Source of the DNA: Thalassobellus citreus
Lineage (GTDB): Bacteria; Bacteroidota; Bacteroidia; Flavobacteriales; Flavobacteriaceae
Assembly: GCF_044385915.1 (NCBI RefSeq)
Contig: NZ_JBISCC010000112.1
Span: forward strand, 22,632-86,631
Direction of reading: 5' to 3'
Length of the DNA: 64,000 nt
The position numbers and the translations under genes were made by a program. A model generated the notes under the pieces. The model had not been told where the DNA came from, searched no databases, and saw nothing but the letters and a program-made list of their open reading frames with translations. How positions within the stretch are numbered: position 1 is the first letter of the stretch; the number at the start of each line of letters is the position of its first letter. This document shows, piece after piece, positions 18,735 to 28,349 of the stretch.

Positions 18735-19298
18735 TTATGCATTTTTGATACTACGTTTATACTTTTCTATTTCTTCCAGTGTGAGCTCCAGTTTTAAATA
18801 ATCCTTCCCAAAACTGTGCTTGACTTCTTTGACTTTACTCAGCACATGACTAAAATCGGCTTTAAGCCCTTCCATTTTTTCCTCCAGCCGGTCATATCGT
18901 ATTTTGGGAATGGTAGTTTCTTCTTCCCAAGCTTCTCCCCTTTCTACATCCTCAAACTTGGTCTCTATAAATTCAAAATCGTCGTCCAAAAATTCATTAT
19001 CATGTTCCTCCTCAAATTGTTGTTCAAACAGGGATTGTAACATAGCAACTGTTGGTAGGGTTTGGCTTTTTTCAATGTCTCTAATGATGGCAATGGCATT
19101 ACCAATCCTTTTTTTGATTCTAATTTCTATAGCGCTGAGACTTCCATCAATTGAGTCCATCGGAGATAACTCATGAACCTCAAAAAAATCTAGCATGGAT
19201 TCCAAAGCTTCGGTATGGGTGCGGGCAAGTTGTATAGAGAACTTTCTGAACCTATTGGCAACCTTAATTTTAAATCGTACAGTAGAAAACGTATCCAT
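18735..19298 (-). CDS. MobA/BfmA-family mobilization accessory protein
   Basis: I start at MDTFSTVRFKIKVANRFRKF (19298); a longer frame to 19370 would run through the oriT-like repeat. The 187-residue protein has a basic N-terminal part that may bind DNA as a ribbon-helix-helix-like accessory factor. An acidic middle (FEEEHDNEFLDDDFEFIETKFEDVERGEAWEEE) and a coiled C-terminus follow. BfmA/BtgA-type proteins occupy this place before the relaxase in Bacteroides mobilizable elements. Its expected role is relaxosome assembly at oriT. Confidence 0.7.
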   Translation of the reverse strand: MDTFSTVRFKIKVANRFRKFSIQLARTHTEALESMLDFFEVHELSPMDSIDGSLSAIEIRIKKRIGNAIAIIRDIEKSQTLPTVAMLQSLFEQQFEEEHDNEFLDDDFEFIETKFEDVERGEAWEEETTIPKIRYDRLEEKMEGLKADFSHVLSKVKEVKHSFGKDYLKLELTLEEIEKYKRSIKNA

Positions 19299-19319
19299 AA
19301 TTTTTATTACTTGGCGCTT

Positions 19320-19371
19320 TTTGACGCAAAAAACGACCGTTTTATTGGGGTTTCGAGGGTTTTGCGTCAAA
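19320..19371. promoter_or_regulatory. Candidate oriT: 12-bp inverted repeat
   Basis: The arms TTTGACGCAAAA and TTTTGCGTCAAA are perfect complements with a 28-bp spacer. They lie just upstream of the mobilization genes. Relaxase origins commonly have such an inverted repeat next to a nick site. The nick site itself is not identified. Confidence 0.5.
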
Positions 19372-19724
19372 TCATCCTATTTCTTTTTTTTACCAACCCC
19401 ATAAAACACCTTTAAACATTAACTTTACGGAGTACATGAGACATGTAGCGTTGCGTGAGCACGCTACCCTCTTGCTTCTCCATTTCGGTAGGCAAGGCGT
19501 ACCAAAATTCCAAACAACCAGATTATCATTTAGTTGCTTTTTTTTAAGCGTCCTACTTCTTTTAAAGTTATGAGATTTCCTTTTAAAACAAAAACACAAA
19601 TCCCCATCAAATACCACGTTTTCTAACTATTACTTATGATTGTAATAAAAACTTAAAAACAAAACGTCCGTTTTACTAATAAGCTAGAAAAATATTGACG
19701 GCTAAGGAACTTTGTATAACAAAA
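19372..19724. other. Intergenic region upstream of the mobilization genes
   Basis: No supported gene. It holds a 7-bp stem (GTAGCGT/ACGCTAC at about 19447-19469) in a more GC-rich patch, which could be part of the transfer origin or a regulatory hairpin. Confidence 0.4.
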
Positions 19725-19760
19725 AAAAGACTCTTGAATTTTTCAAAAGCCTTTTATCTA
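19722..19760 (-). terminator. Terminator after the small gene at 19784
   Basis: An imperfect 11-bp stem (AGACTCTTGAA with TTCAAAAGCCT) is flanked by an A run on the left. This forms a minus-strand terminator with a T tract. Confidence 0.5.
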
Positions 19761-19783
19761 TTACATGATGTTTCATGATACTC

Positions 19784-19987
19784 CTATATATTAAAAACAT
19801 ATTGGTAGTTATATAAATTTTTCACTGCCTCTTCATATAGAATCGTATCATAATCCAAATGATTTTCTATAGCATAGGCTTTTAAATCATTTCCATAGTG
19901 TTGCTCCACATCCTGTTTTGAATTTTGAAGCAAACGGTCTTGGGTTTCAGCATCGAGGTTGGTATAATTCAAATAGATCATAATCAT
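19784..19987 (-). CDS. Small hypothetical protein of the mobilizable element
   Basis: The 67-residue acidic protein reads MIMIYLNYTNLDAETQDRLLQNSKQDVEQHYGNDL. It lies 9 bp downstream of the radC-like gene on the same strand and upstream of a terminator, so it is probably the last gene of a short operon. No family is recognised with confidence. Similar small acidic proteins accompany radC in Bacteroidota mobile elements, but that is recollection rather than evidence here. Confidence 0.5.
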   Translation of the reverse strand: MIMIYLNYTNLDAETQDRLLQNSKQDVEQHYGNDLKAYAIENHLDYDTILYEEAVKNLYNYQYVFNI

Positions 19988-19996
19988 GGCATTAAA

Positions 19997-20491
19997 TTAT
20001 AATAAGCCGTTATCAGCAAAACTGTAATAATTACCATCGGGTATAATAATTAAATGGTCTAAAACATTCACATCAAACAATTTCGAAGCTTTTTTAATCT
20101 TGTCTGTTAATTGCTTATCCGCTTCACTAGGTAACAGTTTCCCACTGGGATGATTATGAACTAAAATAACGCCCACAGATAAGGTTTTGATAATAACGGC
20201 AAACAAAATCCGCATATCGATTAAGGTCCCTGTGATACCTCCCGTAGACAATTGGTAAACCCCTTTAATTTTATTAGAATTATTCAATAACAACACCTTA
20301 AAGGATTCTTGCAATCCAATTGTATCTTGATTCCATTGATTAAAAATCAAGGTTGCGGCATCCTCCGAATTTTTAACAATCATGGCTTTAGACATGCTTA
20401 TTTTTTCTCGGTAACTAATCTGTATTTCGTTAACGGTGCCTTTACACATTTCTGAATATGTATTTTGTAATTCGTGCCTTTTTGTTTTCAT
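19997..20491 (-). CDS. radC: RadC-like JAB-domain protein
   Basis: The 164-residue protein consists of a JAMM/MPN domain with the metal-binding pattern VGVILVHNHPSGKLLPSEAD (HxH...D). It lacks the N-terminal helix-hairpin-helix region of chromosomal RadC, so it is the short form common on conjugative and mobilizable elements. Its biochemical role is not established; an accessory role in DNA processing during transfer is often suggested. It is followed by a small gene at 9 bp spacing. An ssb gene lies upstream behind a terminator. Confidence 0.85.
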   Translation of the reverse strand: MKTKRHELQNTYSEMCKGTVNEIQISYREKISMSKAMIVKNSEDAATLIFNQWNQDTIGLQESFKVLLLNNSNKIKGVYQLSTGGITGTLIDMRILFAVIIKTLSVGVILVHNHPSGKLLPSEADKQLTDKIKKASKLFDVNVLDHLIIIPDGNYYSFADNGLL

Positions 20492-20529
20492 TGTTTCTCT
20501 GTATTATTAGATTAACCCCAATAGCAATC

Positions 20530-20578
20530 GAGAAAAAAAGCAGGTGTACCCATCTAAAGTAACACCCACTTTTTTTTT
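20530..20578 (-). terminator. Terminator between ssb and radC
   Basis: A stem of about nine pairs (AGCAGGTGT with ACACCCACT, seven matched) is flanked by an A run on the left and a T run on the right. It can act for ssb on the minus strand. Confidence 0.5.
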
Positions 20579-20579
20579 G

Positions 20580-20936
20580 CTATTTAGTGACATTCGCATT
20601 CCCTTTAATACCCAAAAGCAGGATTTCATCAATGACCACTTCGGTAATAAATCTTTTCTCTCCGGCTTTGGTTTCAAACGAACGAGAAGTCAATTTGCCT
20701 TTTAAGACCACTTCTTTTCCTTTACTTACATACTTTTCTACGATTACAGCAACCTTTCCCCATGCCACAATACTGTGCCATTGTGTGTTTGTCACTTTTT
20801 CTCCTTTAGAATCCTTATAAAATTCATTGGTAGCCAATGAAAATTTAGCGACTTTCTTTCCGCTGTCTAGGTTCGTAATTTCAGTCTCGTTTCCAACGTT
20901 GCCAATTAACTGCACATTGTTTTTTAGCGTACTCAT
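20580..20936 (-). CDS. ssb: Single-stranded DNA-binding protein
   Basis: The 118-residue protein begins MSTLKNNVQLIGNVGNETEI and shows the OB-fold segments KVAKFSLATNEFY, NTQWHSIVAWGKVAVIVEKYVSKGKEVVLKGKL (in pieces) and RFITEVVIDEILLL. It lacks the long acidic C-terminal tail of chromosomal SSB. It is therefore likely the mobile-element version that protects single strands during transfer. It is transcribed with the mobilization functions on the minus strand. Confidence 0.9.
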   Translation of the reverse strand: MSTLKNNVQLIGNVGNETEITNLDSGKKVAKFSLATNEFYKDSKGEKVTNTQWHSIVAWGKVAVIVEKYVSKGKEVVLKGKLTSRSFETKAGEKRFITEVVIDEILLLGIKGNANVTK

Positions 20937-20976
20937 AATTAAAAAATTTAAAGATTAATGAACCTATCTGAACGAT

Positions 20977-21111
20977 TCAGACAAGCTTTATTATTGATTT
21001 ACTTATGATATCCAGAGCGTTTTCCTTTTTTTGTTTTTTTATCTTGTGTTCCGCTTCCTTTTTATTGATTTTGTATGATTTCATAAGATTCTTTTTAGAT
21101 TTACTTCCCAT
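20977..21111 (-). CDS. Very small lysine-rich open reading frame
   Basis: The 44-codon frame starts MGSKSKKNLMKSYKINKKEA and ends DIISKSIIKLV, with many lysines in between. It lies upstream of ssb on the same strand. Codon content and a sensible start make it possible, but there is no homology evidence, and it may be only a chance frame. Confidence 0.25.
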   Translation of the reverse strand: MGSKSKKNLMKSYKINKKEAEHKIKKQKKENALDIISKSIIKLV

Positions 21112-21684
21112 AGAGCCGTCACTGTTACCTTCTTTTTGTTGCTTAGTGCGTTTCAATATTCAGCTTTGTTAAGACATATAAAAAGTGCGAGCGCAGTCGA
21201 AGTGAGCCTGGTTATGCTGTCGTTCAAAGCTGAATGTTGTTATTTTGCTGTCAAAAAAAGGTATAGTGGTGATGGCTCAGGATGTGAGTCTAAAGTCTTT
21301 GTGAAATACAAAATCATAGGAAGTAGAACACCATGACAAATACATTTTTATCCTATGTAGCGGACTTGATTCACGCTTTTTACTTGGAATATAGTCCTTC
21401 TATTGAGTTCCCAATACGTTTTATTTCCAGCAAAGCAGAAAGGCTTAACGGAATAAAAAATCAAAAGTGTGAATTATGTCTAAGACTTTTTTAGGAAGCT
21501 TTTTTCTCGGAATGAAGCTTTTTGCGAAATACAGAGGAATGTGCTGAATATACTAGTAGCAGTTTTAATAGTATTCTTAGTTAATCAATTTTACTCATGA
21601 GAAGGTTCAAAAGCGTCATCATATAGCAACTATATTAATCACTAATACACTTAATAATAGCCCTATATCTTTTCAACTAATAAT
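21112..21684. other. Right edge of the mobile region, no supported gene
   Basis: This 570-bp stretch contains a GC-richer patch with GCGAGCGCAGTCGAAGTGAG near 21186. That motif resembles dispersed intergenic repeats in flavobacteria. No reading frame here is convincing. It separates the mobilizable element from the adhesin gene. Confidence 0.4.
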
Positions 21685-24600
21685 TCATCTTATTAATGAG
21701 AAATTCGAACGATACTGTTTAGATACACCTGCATCATTTAAATAATTTACAACAAACCAAAAATCATTTGACGGTAAATTACGCCCGTTAAATGTTCCAT
21801 CCCAACCTGAACCTGAAGGTTGTATTTGTTTTATTAATTTATTATACCTATCATAAATTGATATAACTGCTTGATACTTTTCTTCATATAAATCCTTAAT
21901 ATTCCATGTATCATTAAACCCATCTTGATTAGGAGTAAAAAATTTAGGGTATTTTAACACCATAACATGCAAGAGTAACGGCGTACAGTTGCCTTGTAGA
22001 CTCTTTATTTTAATGGTATGTTCACCAGACGATACATTATCAAAGATGTTACTATCTTGATACAATCTATCATTTAGCTGAAATTGATAATCGCCAAAAT
22101 CTTGCTCTGTTATTTCTATTGTAATGATAGCATTATTTGCAAAATCATCTGTAACATTAGCTTTAGCAATCGTTTTTATTGAATATACTTGAACCCTAGA
22201 CGCTTTATAGCTGCAGTTTGGCACGACATCTGGAATTTTTTTTATAGTTTCTACAAAGTAGACACCAGGTGTTTTTGTATTATAACTAACACCTTCTCCA
22301 ACTAATTCATCATTCAAATACCAAAACACATCATAAGCTTCTGAATTTAAATTAGTAGATAAGGTTACAGGCTCCTCAGCAATACCAGAATCAGGGTCTA
22401 GGCAAAGAAACTGGTTTTCTATATTTAAATCTAATAAAGGATAAATTTGAACTAAAAAGGATACTTCATCATAACAATCACTATTATTTTTAGCCGTTGC
22501 TCTTACATAAATATTATAAGATCCTGGGGTGTCTATACTATATTCAGATATGCTTATTTTATCATCTCCTCCTGATTTACGATAATAACTTAAATCATAC
22601 ATATCAGAATCCAAAAATGTTGTGTCAAAATTTAAAGTAGGCAAAATATAATGACCACACACAACAATATCTTCATAAACAGGTAAAACAGGTGTTTTTG
22701 CAATAGTTATTAAAATATCCTCCTCATCACTACAACTATTACGTCCATCAGTTTTTTCTATAAAAACATAAACAGTTTGTGTTTCCGTAATAACTGACAA
22801 TTCTGGAATACGTTCTCCTTCTCCATTTGGCCTTGAATAATACGCTCCAATAGACAACTTTGGGAGTATATAAGAATCGCAAACATAAACATCGTTAAAA
22901 TCATCATCACCAAGACTAACTCCCATACAATAAACTGTGAAAAACTTCTCATTATCACACCCTTTAATATCTTCATAACTATTATATATATATATTGTTT
23001 GAGTTTCAGAAATAATTTTTCCTGCAAATAATTGCTCTCCTTGACCTCCTGATTTTGTATAATATAAGCCATGGGATAAACTTGGTAACGCATAAGAACC
23101 ACATGTATATATATCATTAAAACTATCCACTTGAGGTTTCTCTCTTATTTCAACTTGAAAATCCGTTTGGTTTGAACAATCATCTAATAAAGCATAAATA
23201 TAAATAGTTTGTGTTTCAGTTATAACATCTCCGGGAAACAATGCATTGCCAGTACCTGATGTACCCGTAAAATAATTACCATAATTTAAAGTTGGTAAAA
23301 TATATACTTCAGCTTCACAAAGTCTAACATCCGGTATGGTATCCACTCTTGGAATAGACTTAATTGTTACATCAAAAGACAAATTGTCTGTACAGCTAGC
23401 ATATTCTGAATATACATATAACGTTTGAGATTCATTTATTAAAGAGCCATCAGGAATAATAGTACCTTGCCCGAATGGTTGTGTATAATAATTAGCTACT
23501 GATAAATTAGGCAATTTATAAGAACCACAATTTTCTATATTGTTCACAGCAGGCACAAATGTTACCATAAATGAAGTTTGATTTGTACAAAACCCATCAT
23601 CAGCAAATATAGTGACTTCAGTTGTTTCTGAAATGACTTCTCCTGCCATGGTTTCGTATCCATTAATAAAATAACTGTTATAAGCCTCTGTTAAAGATCT
23701 TAGCACATAGGTATCTCCAGTACAGAGTACCACATCTTCAATATCATCAACCATTGGACGGTCATGGATAGTAATATCAAACTGTTTTTCTGTACAAAAA
23801 ACACCATCATGTTCTGCATAAAAAAAAATTGTTTGACTTGTATTTATAACAGTACCACTTGGTATTATTTCTGCATCTCCATCATAACCGTCTAATGCGG
23901 TATAAAAAGCACCTTCAATAACTGGAGGAATCGTTAAACTTTCACAGAAATCTAAAGGCATGTCATACTCATCAATAATAGTAACTTTAAAATTAGATTC
24001 ATTTGAACAACCTTGAACATTAGGCTCTTCATAAATATAATAAACTCCAGAAGTCTCTACAATATAGCCTTCTGGTAACATTACTCCAGTTCCTTTAAAA
24101 CCATTCGGAGCATCATAATACATTCCATGGGACAACGCAGGTAATTGATACATACTACAAGCTATAACATCTTCAAGAACATCTACTTGTGGTAGCCCTA
24201 CAATATTAATAGCAAAAGATGTTACAACATAACATTCTGGAAATTGCTTATTAACAACCCTTACCCAAATATTCTGAGTTCCTAAATCATTAGAAAAAAG
24301 ATAATTCGTAGGATCTATAATAGGAGTATTATTCAATTCATCATCTGCGGATGCATAATAATATATATCGTAGTTACTTTCAGATAGTGTTCCTAATATT
24401 TGATCATTTCTATCTGTAAAGTTTACGAAATGACTTAATCCATCATCGCATACCAAAATATCATCAGGAATACTAATTGTAAAATCTTTTGCTATTATTA
24501 AGTCAAAAACATAAATTGCTTCACAAAACCTATTCGTTTTTTTATTCCATATTTTCACATATATGCTTTCATTTCCAATACTAGAATAAGATATACTTTT

Positions 24601-25857
24601 ATCTTGTTTTATAGCGGTATCTATAGAAACATCTACAGGCGTTAATTCCATGTAATAATATACTTCATATTTGTCTTCATCAAGACCTAACGCTTTGGCA
24701 TTATTTTGCTCCAAATTAAACCTATAATTTTTTTCTCCTGAATTACAAACCCTTAAGTCTTTTGGAGGTATCACTTGAAGTTCTGAAATCACAATATCAT
24801 CAGTTATAATACATGAAGTTCCCTTTTTTGTTAAACGAACACTATAGGTTCCTGGTTCATAAATAGTAAGTACACTCTTATTTTCATGAGGAATAATAAT
24901 CCCATTGAAATACCAATCGTGTACATAAATATCAGCATCAAAATCCGTATTTATTTCAATATAATCTCCATCGCAAAGCTCTTTATCCTCACCTAAATCA
25001 AATGCTATATCAAACGAGCCCGAATTAATAAAAACTGCAGAATCATACCTTGAATCGTTAACATCTGCTATAACCAAACGAATTCGATAAGACCTATTAG
25101 GAATTACATCTGAAAATGCCTTTATAGCTTTTGTGTATCCTCGCATATTCATAAATGAGACATCATGATTAATAACATTATAGGTACTAAACAGTTCTGA
25201 ATTTTGAGACTCACATGATGCATTATACCTAACATCTCTTACCGTAGAAACTGAAACAGGTGTCTCTGTATCATCCAACACAGCTAGATTAGTTGTTATA
25301 TTGGTTGTTAAATCCGTCAATAAAAAAGCAAAAACATCTCCAAAACCACATTGCCACTCTCCATACTCATTAGATGCAAAAATAAAGTCTAACTCAAGAT
25401 TATTAAAAATAGGCACAAAATCAAATTCCAAAAAAGCCACATCCGTTATAGTAGACAAAGCCCCTGAAAGTTCTTGATAAATATCTTTTAAGTAAGCATC
25501 ACTATTTGTGTTTATTTGACTATCTAGATTTATACCTGTATATTTCCCTTCTGTATATTCAACCTCTCCACTTCTAAGAACAAGTCCATCTTTAAATGGA
25601 AACAAAGTACCAACTGCATTAAATTTCGCAACAGACCTATTTGAAGACACAGTAATATTGGATGCATCAGTACATGAACTGGCTAAGAGTATATTTACCA
25701 AATCTTTTGGAGTGTTACTATCAAAATTATCTACTTGTAAGACCTGAGTGTGAGCGATAAAAAAAAATAAAAAAACGAATAAAAAACTAGTGAATTTCAA
25801 ATCAATTATAAAGTTGTTTAAATAAAAAAACATATATTGAGTTATTAAAAAAAACAC
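21685..25857 (-). CDS. Giant secreted adhesin: choice-of-anchor-L domain, repeats, T9SS type B sorting domain
   Basis: The 1390-residue protein has a signal peptide and then a choice-of-anchor-L-like domain. The latter includes TPKDLVNILLASSCTDASNITV, the AFLEFDFVP segment and the LDFIFASNEYGEWQCGFGDVFAFLLTD segment (in pieces). The middle holds many repeats of about 70-90 residues built on one theme: a cysteine, then LPxLxxGxYYxxxxGxG, IIxETQTIYIY, and another cysteine. The end (YPKFFTPNQDGFNDTWNI ... YDRYNKLIKQI ... WDGTFNGRNLPSNDFWFVV) is a type B T9SS sorting domain. It is probably exported through the outer membrane and held at the cell surface as an adhesin. The start is uncertain; the MFFLITQYMFFYLNNF segment precedes a second hydrophobic stretch. 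Confidence 0.85.
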   Translation of the reverse strand: MFFLITQYMFFYLNNFIIDLKFTSFLFVFLFFFIAHTQVLQVDNFDSNTPKDLVNILLASSCTDASNITVSSNRSVAKFNAVGTLFPFKDGLVLRSGEVEYTEGKYTGINLDSQINTNSDAYLKDIYQELSGALSTITDVAFLEFDFVPIFNNLELDFIFASNEYGEWQCGFGDVFAFLLTDLTTNITTNLAVLDDTETPVSVSTVRDVRYNASCESQNSELFSTYNVINHDVSFMNMRGYTKAIKAFSDVIPNRSYRIRLVIADVNDSRYDSAVFINSGSFDIAFDLGEDKELCDGDYIEINTDFDADIYVHDWYFNGIIIPHENKSVLTIYEPGTYSVRLTKKGTSCIITDDIVISELQVIPPKDLRVCNSGEKNYRFNLEQNNAKALGLDEDKYEVYYYMELTPVDVSIDTAIKQDKSISYSSIGNESIYVKIWNKKTNRFCEAIYVFDLIIAKDFTISIPDDILVCDDGLSHFVNFTDRNDQILGTLSESNYDIYYYASADDELNNTPIIDPTNYLFSNDLGTQNIWVRVVNKQFPECYVVTSFAINIVGLPQVDVLEDVIACSMYQLPALSHGMYYDAPNGFKGTGVMLPEGYIVETSGVYYIYEEPNVQGCSNESNFKVTIIDEYDMPLDFCESLTIPPVIEGAFYTALDGYDGDAEIIPSGTVINTSQTIFFYAEHDGVFCTEKQFDITIHDRPMVDDIEDVVLCTGDTYVLRSLTEAYNSYFINGYETMAGEVISETTEVTIFADDGFCTNQTSFMVTFVPAVNNIENCGSYKLPNLSVANYYTQPFGQGTIIPDGSLINESQTLYVYSEYASCTDNLSFDVTIKSIPRVDTIPDVRLCEAEVYILPTLNYGNYFTGTSGTGNALFPGDVITETQTIYIYALLDDCSNQTDFQVEIREKPQVDSFNDIYTCGSYALPSLSHGLYYTKSGGQGEQLFAGKIISETQTIYIYNSYEDIKGCDNEKFFTVYCMGVSLGDDDFNDVYVCDSYILPKLSIGAYYSRPNGEGERIPELSVITETQTVYVFIEKTDGRNSCSDEEDILITIAKTPVLPVYEDIVVCGHYILPTLNFDTTFLDSDMYDLSYYRKSGGDDKISISEYSIDTPGSYNIYVRATAKNNSDCYDEVSFLVQIYPLLDLNIENQFLCLDPDSGIAEEPVTLSTNLNSEAYDVFWYLNDELVGEGVSYNTKTPGVYFVETIKKIPDVVPNCSYKASRVQVYSIKTIAKANVTDDFANNAIITIEITEQDFGDYQFQLNDRLYQDSNIFDNVSSGEHTIKIKSLQGNCTPLLLHVMVLKYPKFFTPNQDGFNDTWNIKDLYEEKYQAVISIYDRYNKLIKQIQPSGSGWDGTFNGRNLPSNDFWFVVNYLNDAGVSKQYRSNFSLIR

Positions 25858-25900
25858 AAAGAAATAACTGCAACATATGTATTACAAACGGGTATATTAT

Positions 25901-26025
25901 AAAATGGACTCACTATATTAGACTGGGCATTATGTTGAGAGATTTAGAGTTACTTAAATTAACTTAGATTAGAAATGTAAAAAAAAAAAATGTAGCAGCT
26001 TAAATCTAGCAACATAATGTCCACC
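25901..26025. repeat. IS-end-like repeat copy B, forming an imperfect palindrome
   Basis: Bases 25901-25970 match the minus strand of 15121-15190, an IS3 end region. The sequence at about 25991-26025 is a rough inverted copy of the inner part (CATTATGTTG...AGATTTA reappears as TAAATCT...CAACATAATG). The result is a 120-bp palindromic unit without a transposase. It may be a MITE-like derivative or two abutting IS ends. Confidence 0.5.
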
Positions 26026-27160
26026 TTATTTATTGCAAGTCAATCTATCTATATATGTATACTAAATCTACGGCAAAAGATTTCTAATAAATGAAATTAA
26101 TAATCTGAAAGCTATTCATAAATTATTACTATTATGAATTTTGATACTTGTTTCATTTATAGTTAGTATCATATACAGAAATTCAGTATAAACCTATATG
26201 TCAAATATTCTAGGTATTTTATAAGCCATACCCTCAGTAATAGCAACATGTTCTCTCCTTCATTAAGCAAACATTATACATAATAATAATTTGTAAAAAT
26301 TCAGAAGTATATCATTTGATTCACAATATTAAATACTCAGCAAATAAACGAACAAAACTCATAAGTGAAATAATAATCATTTTTAAACCTCCCTTATTAA
26401 GTCTCTAAAAAAAGAAGTCTAAAAAAACCTGTTTTATATTAGTGGTCATATTAATAACACTAGCAAGAAATATGGTAATACCAATACATATAAAAACAAC
26501 TATAAGGTAAAAAAAATAATAGTTGAACAAAAGCCCAACTATTATTTGAAAACAAAGTTTAATGTGTATTTAAATAAAATGACTAATTCCAAATAAAAAA
26601 ATTAATTAAACAGCTGACAAAAAACAACTTCTCTTTTTTTTTAAAATCTAAAAGTAATAACTGATACTAATGACAAATAACATGTTATACAATTTAGTAA
26701 AATACAAAACACCATTTATAGCTAATGAATCCCACTTACTACTTATACATATGACCATTACTAAAAATTATAATAAATTTGAAACATCAACTTTAATGTT
26801 TAAAAATGTGAGAGGCTTTAAATATAATTTTAAGAAGTTGGTTAAATAGCAATTTACAAAAAAAGGAAGGGGATACTATCTGCTTCCTTTTTTAAACAAA
26901 TCTTAAACTCAATAGATATCAGAAATACTCAATAGCTTATCTAATATTTTTTTGATTATAATATTATGAAAAATCAATTTTACATTTACATATTGTTATT
27001 AAAAAAACTATTCATGACTGATACTATTTTTAAATCAAGAAATAATAATAATAATAATAATCAACAATAATGATATACCCTTCTTTCGTATTATATGTGA
27101 ATTTAGATAAACTATTATTAAAAACATGAATTAATCGAGCTAGAAAGATTCTTAAAAAGA
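26026..27160. other. Long AT-rich intergenic region
   Basis: About 1.1 kb with no supported gene. It contains a clear bidirectional terminator near 26858-26893. A trinucleotide AAT run (about seven units) lies near 27040-27061. It separates the minus-strand adhesin from the plus-strand barrel gene. Confidence 0.5.
26858..26897. terminator. Bidirectional terminator
   Basis: The arms AAAAAAGGAAG and CTTCCTTTTTT pair perfectly around a 13-base loop, with an A tract on the left and a T tract on the right. No gene ends close to it, so it may terminate an unrecognised short transcript. Confidence 0.6.
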
Positions 27161-27268
27161 ATGAAAACATTAACATTTTTAATTATTATACTTTTAGTTA
27201 TAAATTTTGCGCTTTTATTTTTTAGCGTAAATACTATAGAAAAGCCTAAAAAAACAAGATCAACATAA
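27161..27268 (+). CDS. Possible small membrane peptide
   Basis: The 35-codon frame reads MKTLTFLIIILLVINFALLF then a short basic tail (KPKKTRST). It is a single hydrophobic helix with a positive C-terminus, and lies just upstream of the barrel gene. Such peptides occur, but nothing beyond the composition supports it. Confidence 0.3.
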   Translation: MKTLTFLIIILLVINFALLFFSVNTIEKPKKTRST

Positions 27269-27320
27269 GCATAATTCACAGAGATTCTATTAGTTAAACT
27301 ATTTAAATCAATTATTCAAT

Positions 27321-28349
27321 ATGAAAAAAGGAATGCTACTTATTCTATGTACTATAATAACACATTTTATTCAAGCACAAGAATTAGAAAGTATTTTACT
27401 AGCAGCAAAAAGTGACGCAAATAAACTTACAGAAAGCTACATAAACCCTGCTATTAAAGGCTTAATATATGGCATGAATAGTGGATGGTATCATACAGCA
27501 AAGGTGCATAAAAAACTAGGATTTGATTTGTCAATGGGTTTAAATGCATCCATAGTTCCTCAAAAAGATGAGATTATAAATTTTGCCCGTTTAGGCTTAA
27601 CAAATATTTCTTCTAGCGAAACTACAAGTCCAACTGTAATTGCATCTCGTAATGGAGCGACTATGTTTGTAAATACAACTATAGAGACACCATTTGGGAA
27701 ACAAGATGTAACAACATCTTTCAAAATGCCTTCTGGTATAAGTAAAGATTTACCATTAAGTGCTATACCAACACCAGCAGTGCAATTAAATTTAGGATTA
27801 CCTTACAAACTTGATGTCATGTTACGTTTCGTTCCTGAAGTTGAAAATGACGATGTAAAAGGAAACTTATTAGGCTTAGGTCTAAAAAAAGAACTAACCA
27901 GTTTACTTGGTTCATTAGATAAATTACCTTTGCATGTTTCGTTATTAGCAGCATATACCTCTATGGAGGTTAATTATAAAATGAATGGGGTAAACATTCC
28001 TGGACAAAATCAACGCGCAGCATTTCAATTAGATGCTTTTACTGCACAAGCCATAGCATCTTTAAATTTTCCAATCATAAATGTTTATGGTGGTTTTGGT
28101 TATACAGGTGGTCAAGCAACATTAAACATGTTAGGAACATACAATTTAGAATACAATACTAGTTTACCTTCTCCTAATAATAAAGTAACAACAACAATTA
28201 CAGACCCTATAAATTTAGATTTTAGTACAAGTGGATTTAAAGCGACTATTGGGGCTAGATTAAGTCTAGGCTTTTTTAATATTTTTGGGAATTACACTAT
28301 TCAAGAATATTCTACTATTTCAACAGGAATTGCATTTAGTTTTAGATAA
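27321..28349 (+). CDS. Outer-membrane barrel-like protein (DUF6588-like)
   Basis: The 342-residue protein has a signal peptide (MKKGMLLILCTIITHFIQAQ). It continues with ILLAAKSDANKLTESYINPAIKGLIYGMNSGWYHTAKVH, a text seen in flavobacterial proteins named DUF6588. The remainder is beta-rich, with glycine/aromatic alternation and a terminal GIAFSFR, which suits an outer-membrane barrel. The function is unknown. It stands alone, with a terminator further downstream. Confidence 0.65.
   Translation: MKKGMLLILCTIITHFIQAQELESILLAAKSDANKLTESYINPAIKGLIYGMNSGWYHTAKVHKKLGFDLSMGLNASIVPQKDEIINFARLGLTNISSSETTSPTVIASRNGATMFVNTTIETPFGKQDVTTSFKMPSGISKDLPLSAIPTPAVQLNLGLPYKLDVMLRFVPEVENDDVKGNLLGLGLKKELTSLLGSLDKLPLHVSLLAAYTSMEVNYKMNGVNIPGQNQRAAFQLDAFTAQAIASLNFPIINVYGGFGYTGGQATLNMLGTYNLEYNTSLPSPNNKVTTTITDPINLDFSTSGFKATIGARLSLGFFNIFGNYTIQEYSTISTGIAFSFR

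Noticed and set aside
18493..19415. Several plus-strand frames opposite mobA and mobB
   Set aside because: They overlap fully with well-supported minus-strand mobilization genes or with the oriT-like repeat and have no recognisable content.
19390..19617. Minus-strand 75-residue frame
   Set aside because: Composition is not protein-like, and it crosses the hairpins of the candidate transfer origin.
22758..23117. 119-residue minus-strand frame within the adhesin gene
   Set aside because: It is an alternative frame of the long adhesin gene with no family features.
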